Shown here piece after piece: positions 22,068-33,956 of a DNA stretch of 64,000 bases. Every line of letters starts with the position of its first letter. The first letter of the stretch is position 1. A program made the translations under genes and the position numbers. The notes below the pieces were generated by a model. The model was not told where the DNA came from. It saw nothing but the letters and a program-made list of their open reading frames with translations, and searched no databases. The DNA comes from Streptomyces venezuelae ATCC 10712 (GTDB taxonomy: Bacteria > Actinomycetota > Actinomycetes > Streptomycetales > Streptomycetaceae). The stretch covers positions 1,240,001 through 1,304,000 of the forward strand of contig NZ_CP029197.1 of assembly GCF_008639165.1 (NCBI RefSeq), written 5' to 3'.

Positions 22068-22108
22068 CGAGGAAGGCCCCCCGGCGCGCAGCCGGGGGGC
22101 CTTCCTCG
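22068..22108. terminator. Bidirectional terminator between DUF349 gene and relA
   Basis: There is a perfect 17-bp stem, 22068-22084 pairing with 22092-22108, with a 7-base loop. It lies between two convergent genes and can serve both strands. Confidence 0.85.
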
Positions 22109-22117
22109 TGTCCGTGG

Positions 22118-24598
<2,481 letters not shown>

Positions 24599-24780
24599 GA
24601 GCGCTCCTCTGGGTCCCCCCGGACGCGGTCTGGGGGAGGTGCCGGGTCCCCCGGTCAGGCCCGGAAAGGCCATGGTATCGAGCCCTGACACGCGGTGCTC
24701 ACGCGGCCGGGGCGGGACCGGGGCGGACGGCGGGCGGTGGACGCCCTCCGGGTCCCGGACCTGGGCACTCGGGAAAACCG

Positions 24781-24815
24781 ACGGGGCGCCCCGGGGATTC
24801 CCCGGGGCGCCCCGT
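24781..24815 (-). terminator. Intrinsic terminator downstream of apt
   Basis: A perfect 16-bp stem (24781-24796 with 24800-24815) has a 3-base loop. On the minus strand it is followed by CGGTTTTCCC, so it resembles a classical terminator for the sec-apt transcript ahead of relA. Confidence 0.85.
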
Positions 24816-24853
24816 GCGGGGTGAAACCCCGTAACAGACGGCGTCGGACGGTG

Positions 24854-25405
24854 TCAGACGGTGATCAGCGCCGTGAGCGGAGCGCCGTTCAGTGCCGGTT
24901 CCAGCCGGGCGCGGCCGGGCAGGAAGCCCAGCTCCATGAGGACCGCGACTCCCGCGACCTCGGCGCCGGCCCGGCGGATGAGCTCGATAGAGGCCTCGGC
25001 CGTGCCACCGGTGGCGAGGACGTCGTCGATGACCATGACGCGGTCGCCCGCCGCCAGGTCCTCGGCGTGCACCTCGATCTCGGCGGTGCCGTACTCCAGC
25101 TCGTACGCCTGGCGGAGCGTGGCCCCCGGGAGCTTGCCGGCCTTGCGGACCGGGATGAAGCCCAGGCCCGCGCGGACGGCCACGGGGGCGGCCAGGATGA
25201 AGCCGCGCGCCTCCAGGCCGACGATCTTCGTCGCGCCGTGCGCGGAGCACAGCCCGGCGAGGGCGTCGGTGAGCGCCGTGAACGCCTCCGGGTCCGCGAG
25301 CAGCGGCGTGATGTCCTTGAACAGCACGCCCGGCTTCGGGTAGTCCGGTACGTCGCGGATGCGGCTGAGCAGGAGGTCGGTGACGTCCTGGGCCTCGGCG
25401 GTCAT
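24854..25405 (-). CDS. apt: Adenine phosphoribosyltransferase
   Basis: It salvages adenine to AMP with PRPP. The 183-residue product has family length. Motifs are DYPKPGVLFKDITPLLADP, GLEARGFILAAPVAVRAGLGF and the PRPP loop VMVIDDVLATGGTAEASIEL. The ATG overlaps the secF stop (ATGA) with GAGGAG upstream. It lies between secF and relA, an arrangement common in actinobacteria. Confidence 0.96.
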   Translation of the reverse strand: MTAEAQDVTDLLLSRIRDVPDYPKPGVLFKDITPLLADPEAFTALTDALAGLCSAHGATKIVGLEARGFILAAPVAVRAGLGFIPVRKAGKLPGATLRQAYELEYGTAEIEVHAEDLAAGDRVMVIDDVLATGGTAEASIELIRRAGAEVAGVAVLMELGFLPGRARLEPALNGAPLTALITV

Positions 25406-26484
25406 CCTCGGCGCTCCTCGGTACGGCCGCGGCGGCCGGTCCGGGGACCGACGACGGCGGCCTCGGCCGCGTCCATGGACAGGCCGTCCGCGTCCTCCGC
25501 CGACTCGCCCTTCGCGGCCGCGCTGGCCCGCTTGGTCATGATGCGCTTCTTGAGGGCCTTGATCGCCGGCTCGCGTTCCTTGAGGTCGGCGACGAGCGGG
25601 GTGGCGATGAAGATCGAGGAGTACGCACCGGCGGCGAGACCGACGAACAGCGACAGCGAGATGTCGTTGAGCATGCCGGCGCCGAGGACGCCACCACCGA
25701 TGAAGAGCAGGCCGGCGACCGGCAGCAGCGCGACGACGGTGGTGTTGATCGAACGGACGAGGGTGCCGTTGATCGAGCGGTTGGCCAGCTCGCTGTACGT
25801 GTAGCGGGTCTGCTTCGTGATGTCCTTCGTCTGCTCCTTGAGCGAGTCGAAGACGACGACCGTGTCGTACAGCGAGTAGCCGAGGATCGTCAGGAGACCG
25901 ATGACCGTTCCGACCGTGACCTCGAAACCGACCAGCGAGTAGATGCCGACCGTGATCGTGAGGTCGTGGATGAGCGCGACGAGCGCCGCGACCGCCATTC
26001 TCCACTCGAAGGCGATGGCCAGGTAGATCACCACGAGGATCATGAAGACCCCGAGGCCGGTCCAGGCCTTGGTGGCGATCTGCTCACCCCAGCTGGGGCC
26101 GACGAGCTCCGCCGCGATCTTGTCCTCGGGGACGTTCAGGTCCTTGGCGAGCTCCGTGCGGACCTTGTCCGACTGGGCGGTGTCCAGGCCGCCGACCTGG
26201 ATGCGCAGGGAGCCGTTGCCGAGCTTCTGGACGATCGCGTCGTGGCCGGAGGCCTCTTCCGCGTAGTCCTGCGCCTGGCTGACGGAGACGTCCGACTTCG
26301 GGGTGGTGAAGACGGCGCCGCCCTGGAACTCGATGCCCATGTTGAGGCCGCGGACGGCCAGGGCCACGATGGCGGTGATGGTGATCAGGATGGACAGGCC
26401 ATACCAGATCTTGCGGTTGCCGATGAAGTCGTAGCCGACCTCACCACGGTGGAGCCGGGCGCCGAGATCGCCGAGCTTCGACAT
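25402..26484 (-). CDS. secF: Protein translocase subunit SecF
   Basis: It is the partner of SecD in proton-driven protein export. The product has 360 residues and six membrane helices. Characteristic segments are YDFIGNRKIWYGLSILI, GIEFQGGAVF (periplasmic side), ALIHDLTITVGIYSLVGFEV and GYSLYDTVVVFDSLKEQ. The C-terminal tail is long and charged. The start is at ATG 26482-26484 (MSKLGDLG). Only one base separates it from the secD stop. Confidence 0.97.
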   Translation of the reverse strand: MSKLGDLGARLHRGEVGYDFIGNRKIWYGLSILITITAIVALAVRGLNMGIEFQGGAVFTTPKSDVSVSQAQDYAEEASGHDAIVQKLGNGSLRIQVGGLDTAQSDKVRTELAKDLNVPEDKIAAELVGPSWGEQIATKAWTGLGVFMILVVIYLAIAFEWRMAVAALVALIHDLTITVGIYSLVGFEVTVGTVIGLLTILGYSLYDTVVVFDSLKEQTKDITKQTRYTYSELANRSINGTLVRSINTTVVALLPVAGLLFIGGGVLGAGMLNDISLSLFVGLAAGAYSSIFIATPLVADLKEREPAIKALKKRIMTKRASAAAKGESAEDADGLSMDAAEAAVVGPRTGRRGRTEERRG

Positions 26485-26485
26485 C

Positions 26486-28255
26486 TCACGCCTCCTTCGG
26501 GTCGACAGGGCCAGAGGCGGTGGCACGGCGGGAGCGGCGCAGCGGGGGCTTGGCTCCGAGGCGCTTCGGGTCGAGGCCGGACCAGGCGTGGCCGTTGCCG
26601 AAGAACTTGGTGCGCGCGAGGAGCGTCATGACCGGCTTGGTGAAGAGGAACACCACGACGACGTCGAGCAGGGTGGTCAGGCCCAGCGTGAACGCGAAGC
26701 CCTGGACCTTGCCGACGGTGACGATGAAGAGCACGGCCGCGGCCAGGAACGACACGAAGTCGGAGACCAGGATGGTGCGCCGGGCCCGCGGCCAGGCGCG
26801 CTCGACGGCCGGGCGGAGCGTGCGGCCCTCGCGGAGTTCGTCGCGAATGCGCTCGAAGTAGACGATGAACGAGTCCGCGGTGATACCGATGGCGACGATC
26901 GCTCCGCAGACGGCCGGCAGGTTCAGCGCGAAGCCGATGGCCGGGCCGAGCAGGGCCATGATCACGTAGGTGAGGAGCGCGGAGACGCCGAGGCTCAGGA
27001 TGGCGATCAGCGACAGGCCGCGGTAGTAGGCGACCAGGTAGATGATGACCAGACCGAGGCCGATGGCGCCGGCGATCAGACCGGCCTCCAGCTGCTCACC
27101 GCCGAGCGCGGCGGTGACGGTGTCGACGCTCTGGGTCTGGAAGGAGAGCGGCAGGGCACCGTACGACAGGATGTTGCCGAGGTCCTGGGCCGACTGCTGG
27201 TTGAAGTTGCCGGAGATCTCGGCACTGGCGCTCAGCGTCTGGCGCACCGACGGGGCCGAGACGACCTCGCCGTCCAGGACGATCGCGAAGCGGTTCTGCG
27301 GGTCGGCCTGCGAGGACAGCTTGCTGGTGATCGACTGGAACTTCTTCGAGCCGCCGCTCGTGAAGTCCATGGTGACGATCCACATGCCGCGCTGCTGGTC
27401 GAAGACGCCCTTGGCGTCGTCGACGTCCTTGCCGTCCACCTCGGCCGGGCCGAGGAGGTACTTCGACCACTGGCCCGGCGCGTCCTCGCCACAGGCCACG
27501 GTGGGCTGGGTGGGCAGGACACCCTGGCCGGCGGCGCTGCGCTGCTTGGGGTCGAGGCAGTTCAGGGAGGCGAACTTCTGCTCCAGCGCCGCGGTGGAGG
27601 CATCGGGCGTCGGGGTCGCCGACGGGGTCCCGGTGGCCTTGGGCTTCGACGAGGCGGAGGAGCTGCCGGTCGGGGTCGGGCTCGGGGCCTTGAGGGCCTC
27701 CGTGAGCGCGCGGCCCTGGGCGGAGCCGGTGGCCGTCGGCGTGGGCTTCTTCTCGCCCACGGACGAGCCGGAGGCGGAGGAGGACGGCTTCGGCGAGGCC
27801 GACGGGGAGCCGGAGGAGCTGGCGCTGGGCGCCGGGGCGGCTCCGCCGTTCGTCACGCCGAGAACGGGCCGGAAGTAGAGCTGGGCGGTGGTGCCGACCT
27901 GCTCACGGGCCTGCTTCTCGTTCGTCCCGCGAGGGATGTTGACGATGATGTTCTCGCGGCCCTGCGTCTGGACCTCGGCCTCGGAGACACCGAGACCGTT
28001 GACACGGCGCTCGATGATGCCCACGGCGGTGTTCATGTTGGTCTCGTTGACCGCCGACTCCTGGCCGGGATCGGCCTTGGCCTTGAGCGTGATCGACGTA
28101 CCACCGGCGAGGTCGATGCCCAGGCGCGGGGTGGTGTGCCCCGACCAGAACATGCCTCCGGTGAGCGCGACCATGGCGATCAGGATGAGTGCCAGGGCGC
28201 GGCCCGGCCGACTCTGTCCCCCCGCCGGCCTTCGGCCCTTCTTCGGTGCTGCCAC
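26486..28255 (-). CDS. secD: Protein translocase subunit SecD
   Basis: It is the partner of SecF. The product has 589 residues from GTG 28253-28255 (GGGAG 9 bases upstream). The first membrane helix precedes LGIDLAGGTSITL, and the periplasmic P1 region is interrupted by a Ser/Pro/Thr-rich insertion (about residues 145-230). Later segments include RFAIVLDGEVVSAPSV and ITADSFIVYFERIRDELREG with five membrane helices. The insertion is much longer than in E. coli SecD. It follows yajC by 144 bases. Confidence 0.97.
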   Translation of the reverse strand: MAAPKKGRRPAGGQSRPGRALALILIAMVALTGGMFWSGHTTPRLGIDLAGGTSITLKAKADPGQESAVNETNMNTAVGIIERRVNGLGVSEAEVQTQGRENIIVNIPRGTNEKQAREQVGTTAQLYFRPVLGVTNGGAAPAPSASSSGSPSASPKPSSSASGSSVGEKKPTPTATGSAQGRALTEALKAPSPTPTGSSSASSKPKATGTPSATPTPDASTAALEQKFASLNCLDPKQRSAAGQGVLPTQPTVACGEDAPGQWSKYLLGPAEVDGKDVDDAKGVFDQQRGMWIVTMDFTSGGSKKFQSITSKLSSQADPQNRFAIVLDGEVVSAPSVRQTLSASAEISGNFNQQSAQDLGNILSYGALPLSFQTQSVDTVTAALGGEQLEAGLIAGAIGLGLVIIYLVAYYRGLSLIAILSLGVSALLTYVIMALLGPAIGFALNLPAVCGAIVAIGITADSFIVYFERIRDELREGRTLRPAVERAWPRARRTILVSDFVSFLAAAVLFIVTVGKVQGFAFTLGLTTLLDVVVVFLFTKPVMTLLARTKFFGNGHAWSGLDPKRLGAKPPLRRSRRATASGPVDPKEA

Positions 28256-28399
28256 CTGTCGTATCTCCCTGTCCAACCGTCTCCCGCCGGGTATGCGTGA
28301 GACGGCCACGAAGTGTGTGTGGGGACCTTCCCCCGCAGACGTGGAACCGTTCCGGGGACCGCGCGCGCCGGTGGGCGTGCGCGGTGTCCCCGGCCGCGA

Positions 28400-28882
28400 C
28401 TACTTCGCGTCGGTCTCGCCGTCGGCCTTGCCGTCCTTCTGGCCCTCGGTGGCAGCCTCGGCCGCGTCCGACTTCTTCGTCAGGTCGGCCTTCGGCGCCG
28501 CGTCCTCGACCTCGGCGGTCTTCGCGTCCGCGGCCTCGGGGGCCTCGGTGAGCGAGGAGGCGTCGTCCGGGACGACGGTCTCGGAGTCCGACTCCTCGTC
28601 GTCACCGTGGACGATGCGGTTGTACTCGGAGTCCTCGAGTACGGCGCCGATCGCGTTCTTCGCGTAGACGGCGTGCACGCCGGGCGCCACTTCGAGGAGG
28701 ACGGTCTCGTCGCCGATCTCCTTGACGGTGGCGTACATCCCCCCGATCGTCCGTACGCCGGTGCCGGGCTGCATCTCGTCGCGCATCTGCGCCGCCGCCT
28801 GCTGCTTCTTCTTGGCGGAGCGGGTCATCAGGAACATGGCCCCGATGAGGACGATGAAGGGGAGGAGGGTCACGATGCTCAC
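28400..28882 (-). CDS. yajC: Preprotein translocase subunit YajC
   Basis: It is an accessory component of the SecDF complex. The product has 160 residues. The N-terminal membrane helix (VTLLPFIVLIGAMFLM) is followed by RSAKKKQQAAAQMRDEMQPGTGVRTIGGMYATV, the family hallmark, and KNAIGAVL. The C-terminal 65 residues are acidic and Ala-rich, longer than the usual YajC. The start GTG is at 28880-28882; a GTG at 28871-28873 is an alternative. Confidence 0.93.
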   Translation of the reverse strand: MSIVTLLPFIVLIGAMFLMTRSAKKKQQAAAQMRDEMQPGTGVRTIGGMYATVKEIGDETVLLEVAPGVHAVYAKNAIGAVLEDSEYNRIVHGDDEESDSETVVPDDASSLTEAPEAADAKTAEVEDAAPKADLTKKSDAAEAATEGQKDGKADGETDAK

Positions 28883-28970
28883 GGGACGGGTTTCCTTCGC
28901 ACGGTCGCGGAGAACCCGCGGCCTGATCTTCGGGGGTGGGCGCGCCGACCAGAAAGGGCGGCATCGGCGG

Positions 28971-29000
28971 AGTCTAGGCGAGTCCGCATCGATGGAACAA
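28971..29000 (-). promoter_or_regulatory. Candidate promoter for yajC-secD-secF-apt
   Basis: On the minus strand TTGTTC (29000-28995) and TAGACT (28976-28971) are 18 bases apart. This is a good HrdB-type candidate, placed about 90 bases upstream of the yajC start. Confidence 0.55.
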
Positions 29001-29047
29001 CGTCCAGCATCGCACCCTGGTTCCTGTCCGGGCGAGTGTCCGCACCG

Positions 29048-30148
29048 TCACGCCCCGAAGAGACCCTGTTGTCCCTTTCCCGCGCCGCTCCCGGTGCCCT
29101 CCGGGCCCGCTGCCTGCGGCGGAACGAGTCCGAGGTGCGCCCAGGCCGCCGGAGTGGCGACCCGACCGCGGGGTGTACGGGCCAGTAGGCCCTCGCGTAC
29201 GAGGAAGGGTTCGGCGACCTCCTCGACGGTCTCGCGCTCCTCCCCCACGGCGACCGCGAGGGTGGAGAGGCCGACCGGGCCGCCGCCGAAGAGCTTCAGC
29301 AGCGCCTCAAGGACTGCGCGGTCGAGCCGGTCGAGGCCACGCCCGTCGACCTCGTACACGCTGAGGGCCGCCTCGGCGATCTCCCGGGTGATGACTCCGT
29401 CGGCCCTGACCTGCGCGTAGTCGCGGACGCGGCGCAGCAGCCGGTTGGCGATGCGGGGGGTGCCCCGGGAGCGGCCGGCGATCTCGGCGGCGCCGGCGGG
29501 GTCGATCTCGACGTCGAGGAGGCCGGCGGAGCGGTGGATCACCCGCTGGAGCTCGGCCGGGTCGTAGAACTCCATGTGGCCGGTGAAGCCGAAGCGGTCG
29601 CGCAGCGGCGGCGGCAGGAGTCCGGCCCTTGTGGTGGCGCCGACCAGGGTGAACGGCGGCAGTTCCAGGGGGATGGCGGTGGCGCCGGGGCCCTTGCCGA
29701 CGATGACGTCGACGCGGAAGTCCTCCATCGCCATGTAGAGCATCTCCTCGGCGGGCCGGGACATCCGGTGGATCTCGTCGAGGAAGAGGATCTCGCCCTC
29801 CTGGAGGGAGGAGAGGATCGCGGCGAGGTCTCCGGCGTGCTGGATGGCGGGGCCGGAGGTGATCCTGATCGGTGCGTTCATCTCGGCGGCGATGATCATC
29901 GACAGGGTCGTCTTGCCGAGGCCGGGGGCGCCGGAGAGCAGGACGTGGTCGGCGGTGGCGCCGCGCTGCCGGGCGGCCTTGAGGACCAGGTCGAGCTGCT
30001 GGCGGACCTTCTCCTGGCCGACGAACTCGCTGAGGTCCTTGGGGCGCAGCGCCGCCTCGACGGCCTGGTCGTCCCCTTCGGCGGAGGCGCCGACGATGCG
30101 CGCCTCGTCGCCGGCGGCCGCGTCGGTGGAGTCGTCGTCCCAGTTCAC
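29048..30148 (-). CDS. ruvB: Holliday junction branch migration helicase RuvB
   Basis: It is the AAA+ motor of the RuvABC resolvasome. The product has 366 residues. Walker A is [11 protein letters not shown], Walker [19 protein letters not shown], sensor-1 [18 protein letters not shown], arginine-finger region [18 protein letters not shown], and the C-terminal winged helix begins [11 protein letters not shown]. The start is GTG 30146-30148. It is 48 bases downstream of ruvA. Confidence 0.97.
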   Translation of the reverse strand: MNWDDDSTDAAAGDEARIVGASAEGDDQAVEAALRPKDLSEFVGQEKVRQQLDLVLKAARQRGATADHVLLSGAPGLGKTTLSMIIAAEMNAPIRITSGPAIQHAGDLAAILSSLQEGEILFLDEIHRMSRPAEEMLYMAMEDFRVDVIVGKGPGATAIPLELPPFTLVGATTRAGLLPPPLRDRFGFTGHMEFYDPAELQRVIHRSAGLLDVEIDPAGAAEIAGRSRGTPRIANRLLRRVRDYAQVRADGVITREIAEAALSVYEVDGRGLDRLDRAVLEALLKLFGGGPVGLSTLAVAVGEERETVEEVAEPFLVREGLLARTPRGRVATPAAWAHLGLVPPQAAGPEGTGSGAGKGQQGLFGA

Positions 30149-30196
30149 GGATGTTCTGCCTTCTCGGTGGTGGTGCGGTGGTCTGTCCGGCGGGGG

Positions 30197-30829
30197 TCAG
30201 CGGGCTCGGTTCAGTGACTGGAGCGCGGCCCGCAGCAGCTGCGGCACCGGGGCCGCGCCGCCCGCGGCGATCGCCTCCTCGGCCTGCGGCGTCACCGCCG
30301 CCACCGCCTCCTCCGCCTCGCGGGACGCGTAGCCGAGGCCGATCAGGGCGGCCGACAGCTGCTCCGTCCACGGCGCGGGGCCCGCGGCCGCGGCGCGCTG
30401 GGCGCCGACGAGGCCGCTGCTGCCCAGCGGAGCGCCGAGCTTGTCCTTCAGTTCGAGGAGGAGTTTCTGCGCGCCCTTCTTGCCGATGCCGGGCACGGCG
30501 GTGAGCGCCTTCTCGTCGCCGGTGGCGACGGCGACCCGCAGCGCGTCCGGGCTGTGCACGCCGAGCATGGCCTGGGCGAGGCGGGGTCCGACGCCGCTCG
30601 CGGTCTGGAGGAGCTCGAAGACCTGCCGCTCGTCGTCGTCGGCGAAGCCGTACAGCGTGAGGGAGTCCTCACGGACGACCAGCGAGGTGGCGAGCCGCGC
30701 GTCCGCGCCGATCCGGAGTCCCGCGAGCGTCCCCGGGGTGCACTGGACGGCCATGCCCACCCCGCCGACCTCGATGACGGCCGTGGTGGGGGCGAGGGCG
30801 GCGACCGGGCCGCTGACGAAGGCGATCAT
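30197..30829 (-). CDS. ruvA: Holliday junction DNA-binding protein RuvA
   Basis: It forms the tetramer that holds the four-way junction for RuvB. The product has 210 residues. An N-terminal OB domain ([36 protein letters not shown]) is followed by helix-hairpin-helix segments [12 protein letters not shown] and [20 protein letters not shown], then the RuvB-binding C-terminal domain. The ATG overlaps the ruvC stop (ATGA). Confidence 0.97.
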   Translation of the reverse strand: MIAFVSGPVAALAPTTAVIEVGGVGMAVQCTPGTLAGLRIGADARLATSLVVREDSLTLYGFADDDERQVFELLQTASGVGPRLAQAMLGVHSPDALRVAVATGDEKALTAVPGIGKKGAQKLLLELKDKLGAPLGSSGLVGAQRAAAAGPAPWTEQLSAALIGLGYASREAEEAVAAVTPQAEEAIAAGGAAPVPQLLRAALQSLNRAR

Positions 30830-31389
30830 CGGGTTCGGCCTTTCACTGCGGCCGCCTGCCGGGCGACCGCCTGCTGGAGGCGGTTCTCGGCGACGGCCTG
30901 TTGGAGACGGTTCTGGGCGGGGGCCCGCCAGATGTGGCAGATGGCGAGGGCGAGGGCGTCGGCGGCGTCGGCCGGCTTGGGCGGGGCGGAGAGCCGGAGC
31001 AGCCGGGTCACCATGGCGCCGACCTGCGCCTTGTCGGCGCGTCCGCTGCCGGTGACGGCGGCCTTGACCTCGCTGGGGGTGTGCAGGGCGACCGGGATGC
31101 CGCGGCGCGAGGCGCAGAGCATGGCGACGGCGCTGGCCTGCGCGGTGCCCATCACCGTACGGACGTTGTGCTGGGCGAACACCCGCTCCACGGCGACGAG
31201 TTCGGGCGAGAAGCGGTCGAGCCACTCCTCGATGCCGCGCTCGATGCCGACCAGGCGCAGGCCGATGTCGTCGTCCGCGGCGGTGCGCACCACGCCCACG
31301 CCGAGCATGCTGAGGGGCCGTCCGGCGACGCCCTCGACGACGCCGACGCCGCACCGCGTCAGGCCGGGGTCCACCCCGAGAACACGCAC
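30826..31389 (-). CDS. ruvC: Crossover junction endonuclease RuvC
   Basis: It resolves Holliday junctions. The product has 187 residues from GTG 31387-31389. Catalytic acidic residues are visible in [28 protein letters not shown] and [13 protein letters not shown]. The C-terminus contains a short tandem duplication (NRLQQAVA twice), beyond the conserved catalytic core. It is the first gene of the ruvC-A-B run. Confidence 0.97.
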   Translation of the reverse strand: MRVLGVDPGLTRCGVGVVEGVAGRPLSMLGVGVVRTAADDDIGLRLVGIERGIEEWLDRFSPELVAVERVFAQHNVRTVMGTAQASAVAMLCASRRGIPVALHTPSEVKAAVTGSGRADKAQVGAMVTRLLRLSAPPKPADAADALALAICHIWRAPAQNRLQQAVAENRLQQAVARQAAAVKGRTR

Positions 31390-31458
31390 ACCGCACCCCC
31401 TGCTCGCTCACCTGTTTGTGCAGGCTATCCGCTGCCACCGACAACGCCGCACGAACGA

Positions 31459-31495
31459 CAGCGGGCCGACGGGGTGTGTCCCCGTCGGCCCGCTG
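31459..31495 (-). terminator. Terminator between yebC and ruvC
   Basis: A perfect 16-bp stem (31459-31474 with 31480-31495) with a TGTGT loop lies just past the yebC stop. Confidence 0.8.
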
Positions 31496-31522
31496 GCGAA
31501 CCGTCTCGGCCGGCGGCCCGGA

Positions 31523-32275
31523 TCAGGCGTCGACCTTCTCCATGACCTCGTCGCTGACGTCGAAGTTGGCGAAGACGTTCTGCACGTCGTCGCTGTCCTC
31601 CAGCGCGTCGATCAGCTTGAAGATCTTGCGCGCGCCCTCCTCGTCGAGCTCGACCTGCATGGTCGGGACGAAGCTGGACTCGGCGGAGTCGTAGTCGATG
31701 CCGGCCTCCTGGAGCGCGGTGCGGACCGCGACCAGGTCGGTGGCCTCGCTGATGATCTCCCAGGTGTCGCCGTTGTCGTTGACCTCTTCGGCACCGGCGT
31801 CGAGCACCGCGCCGAGCACGTCGTCCTCGGACAGCTCGGCCTTGGGCAGGAGGATGACGCCCTTGCGGTTGAACAGGTACGAGACCGAGCCCGGGTCGGC
31901 CATCGAGCCGCCGTTGCGGGTCATGGCGACGCGCACGTCGGACGCGGCACGGTTGCGGTTGTCGGTGAGGCACTCGATGAGCACCGCGACGCCGTTCGGG
32001 CCGTAGCCCTCGTACATGATCGTCTCGTAGTCGGCGCCGCCGGCCTCGAGACCCGCTCCGCGCTTGAGCGCGGAGTCGATGTTCTTGTTCGGGACCGACT
32101 GCTTCTTCGCCTTCTGGACGGCGTCGAACAGCGTCGGGTTGCCGTCCAGGTCGGCGCCGCCCGTACGGGCCGCGACCTCGATGTTCTTGATCAGCTTCGC
32201 GAAGAGCTTGCCGCGCTTGGCGTCGATCACGGCCTTCTTGTGCTTCGTCGTAGCCCATTTAGAGTGGCCGGACAT
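31523..32275 (-). CDS. yebC: YebC/PmpR family protein
   Basis: The product has 250 residues. The hallmark start [25 protein letters not shown] is followed by [38 protein letters not shown] and [10 protein letters not shown]. The family includes DNA-binding regulators; more recent work links the same fold to translation of difficult motifs. I cannot choose between these roles here. A strong AAGGAG lies 8 bases before the ATG. It lies between pdxT and ruvC. Confidence 0.95.
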   Translation of the reverse strand: MSGHSKWATTKHKKAVIDAKRGKLFAKLIKNIEVAARTGGADLDGNPTLFDAVQKAKKQSVPNKNIDSALKRGAGLEAGGADYETIMYEGYGPNGVAVLIECLTDNRNRAASDVRVAMTRNGGSMADPGSVSYLFNRKGVILLPKAELSEDDVLGAVLDAGAEEVNDNGDTWEIISEATDLVAVRTALQEAGIDYDSAESSFVPTMQVELDEEGARKIFKLIDALEDSDDVQNVFANFDVSDEVMEKVDA

Positions 32276-32320
32276 CTGCCTGTCTCCTTCGCGTAACCCA
32301 ATTCTGAACGAACCCCAGAG

Positions 32321-32326
32321 ATCCTA
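32321..32326 (-). promoter_or_regulatory. Candidate -10 element for yebC
   Basis: TAGGAT on the minus strand, in the context CGGTAGGATC, lies about 45 bases upstream of the yebC ATG. No clear -35 is visible. The same CGGTAGGATC occurs upstream of thrS. Confidence 0.35.
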
Positions 32327-32337
32327 CCGGGATCGGA

Positions 32338-32928
32338 TCAGCCCGCAGCGCGCACCATGTCGACGAACAGGGCGTGGATGCGGTGATCCCCGGTGAGCTC
32401 GGGGTGGAACGAGGTCGCGAGGGCCCGTCCCTGCCGGACGGCGACGACATGGCCGTCGTGCTCGGCGAGGACCTCCACCTGGGCGCCGACGGACTCCACC
32501 CAGGGGGCCCGGATGAAGACGCCCTCGACGGGGCCGTCCTCGATGCCCGCGACGGTGACGCCGGCCTCGAAGGACTCGTTCTGCCGCCCGAAGGCGTTCC
32601 TGCGCACGATCATGTCGATGCCGCCGAAGGTCTCCTGGCCCGAGCGCGGGTCGAGGATCTTCTCGGCGAGCATGATCAGGCCGGCGCAGGTGCCGTAGAC
32701 CGGCAGGCCTGCCGCGATGCGCTCGCGCAGCGGCTCCATCAGGCCGAACAGCTCGGCCAGCTTGGAGATGGTGGTGGACTCACCACCGGGGATGACCAGG
32801 CCGTCGACCTCGGCGAGTTCCTCGGGGCGCCTCACCGGCCTGGCCACGGCGTCCGCCGCGGCCAGGGCGATCAGGTGCTCCCGTACGTCGCCCTGGAGAG
32901 CCAGGACACCGATGACGGGAGAGGTCAT
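32338..32928 (-). CDS. pdxT: Pyridoxal 5'-phosphate synthase glutaminase subunit
   Basis: It supplies ammonia to PdxS for PLP synthesis. The product has 196 residues. Class I-like glutaminase motifs are [14 protein letters not shown], the nucleophile in [12 protein letters not shown] and the His/Glu pair in [10 protein letters not shown]. The ATG shares one base with the pdxS stop (TAATG), so the two subunits are coupled. Confidence 0.97.
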   Translation of the reverse strand: MTSPVIGVLALQGDVREHLIALAAADAVARPVRRPEELAEVDGLVIPGGESTTISKLAELFGLMEPLRERIAAGLPVYGTCAGLIMLAEKILDPRSGQETFGGIDMIVRRNAFGRQNESFEAGVTVAGIEDGPVEGVFIRAPWVESVGAQVEVLAEHDGHVVAVRQGRALATSFHPELTGDHRIHALFVDMVRAAG

Positions 32929-33842
32929 TACCAGCCCCGGTTCGCGTAGCGCTCGGCCTCGGGCAGGGTGTCGCAGTTGATGCCGACCATGGCCTCGCCC
33001 AGGTTGCGGGAGGCGTCCGCGATGATCTTCGGGTCGTCGTAGAAGGTGGTGGCCTTCACGATGGCGGCGGCGCGCTTGGCCGGGTCGCCCGACTTGAAGA
33101 TGCCGGAGCCGACGAAGACGCCCTCGGCGCCGAGCTGGCGCATCAGCGCGGCGTCGGCGGGGGTGGCGACACCACCGGCGGAGAACAGCACGACCGGCAG
33201 CTTGCCGAGCTCGGCGACCTCCTTGACGAGCTCGTAGGGGGCGCGCAGCTCCTTGGCGGCGGCGAACAGCTCGTTGTTGTCGAAGCCGCGCAGCTTGGCG
33301 ATCTCGTTCTTGATCTGGCGCAGGTGACGCACGGCCTCGACGACGTTGCCGGTGCCGGCCTCGCCCTTGGAGCGGATCATGGCCGCGCCCTCGGCGATGC
33401 GGCGCAGGGCCTCGCCCAGGTTGGTGGCGCCACAGACGAAGGGGGTCGTGAAGGCCCACTTGTCGGAGTGGTTGACCTCGTCGGCCGGGGTGAGGACCTC
33501 GGACTCGTCGATGTAGTCGACGCCGAGGGACTGCAGGACCTGGGCCTCGACGAAGTGGCCGATGCGGGACTTGGCCATGACCGGGATGGAGACCGCGCCG
33601 ATGATCTCTTCGATCATGTTCGGGTCGGACATGCGGGCCACGCCGCCGTCCTTGCGGATGTCCGCCGGGACCCGCTCCAGGGCCATGACGGCCACGGCGC
33701 CGGCGTCCTCGGCGATCTTCGCCTGCTCGGCGTTGACCACGTCCATGATCACGCCGCCCTTGAGCTGCTCGGCCATGCCGCGCTTCACGCGCGCGGTGCC
33801 GGTCTCGGGGGACTGGAAGGTGGTGGAAGGCGTGGTGGACAC
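32928..33842 (-). CDS. pdxS: Pyridoxal 5'-phosphate synthase lyase subunit
   Basis: It makes PLP from ribose 5-phosphate, glyceraldehyde 3-phosphate and ammonia. The product has 304 residues from GTG 33840-33842, with GAGG 5 bases upstream; the frame is open further but without an SD. Catalytic segments are [36 protein letters not shown] and [31 protein letters not shown]. Downstream genes pdxT and yebC follow closely. Confidence 0.97.
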   Translation of the reverse strand: MSTTPSTTFQSPETGTARVKRGMAEQLKGGVIMDVVNAEQAKIAEDAGAVAVMALERVPADIRKDGGVARMSDPNMIEEIIGAVSIPVMAKSRIGHFVEAQVLQSLGVDYIDESEVLTPADEVNHSDKWAFTTPFVCGATNLGEALRRIAEGAAMIRSKGEAGTGNVVEAVRHLRQIKNEIAKLRGFDNNELFAAAKELRAPYELVKEVAELGKLPVVLFSAGGVATPADAALMRQLGAEGVFVGSGIFKSGDPAKRAAAIVKATTFYDDPKIIADASRNLGEAMVGINCDTLPEAERYANRGW

Positions 33843-33890
33843 GGATACCTCACTCGTGACAACGGGGGTTGACGACAAGATGAGGAAACA

Positions 33891-33926
33891 GTCCACGTGC
33901 AGTCCACAGCAAGGGCCAATGTGGAC
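33891..33926. promoter_or_regulatory. GTGGAC repeats in the pdxS promoter region
   Basis: Two direct copies of GTCCAC (33891-33896 and 33902-33907, 11 bases apart) and one inverted copy GTGGAC (33921-33926) lie 49-84 bases upstream of the pdxS start. This geometry suits a dimeric regulator such as the MocR-type PdxR that controls pdxST in other actinobacteria. The link is inferred; no pdxR gene is in the window. Confidence 0.35.
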
Positions 33927-33956
33927 CCGGTGGATCGTTTTCCCAGGCTGAGATCG

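Noticed and set aside
24599..24691. Longer N-terminus for RelA starting at 24691
   Set aside because: The extra 31 residues lack an SD and the TTG at 24598 has a strong GAGGAG with the conserved PDEAQ start.
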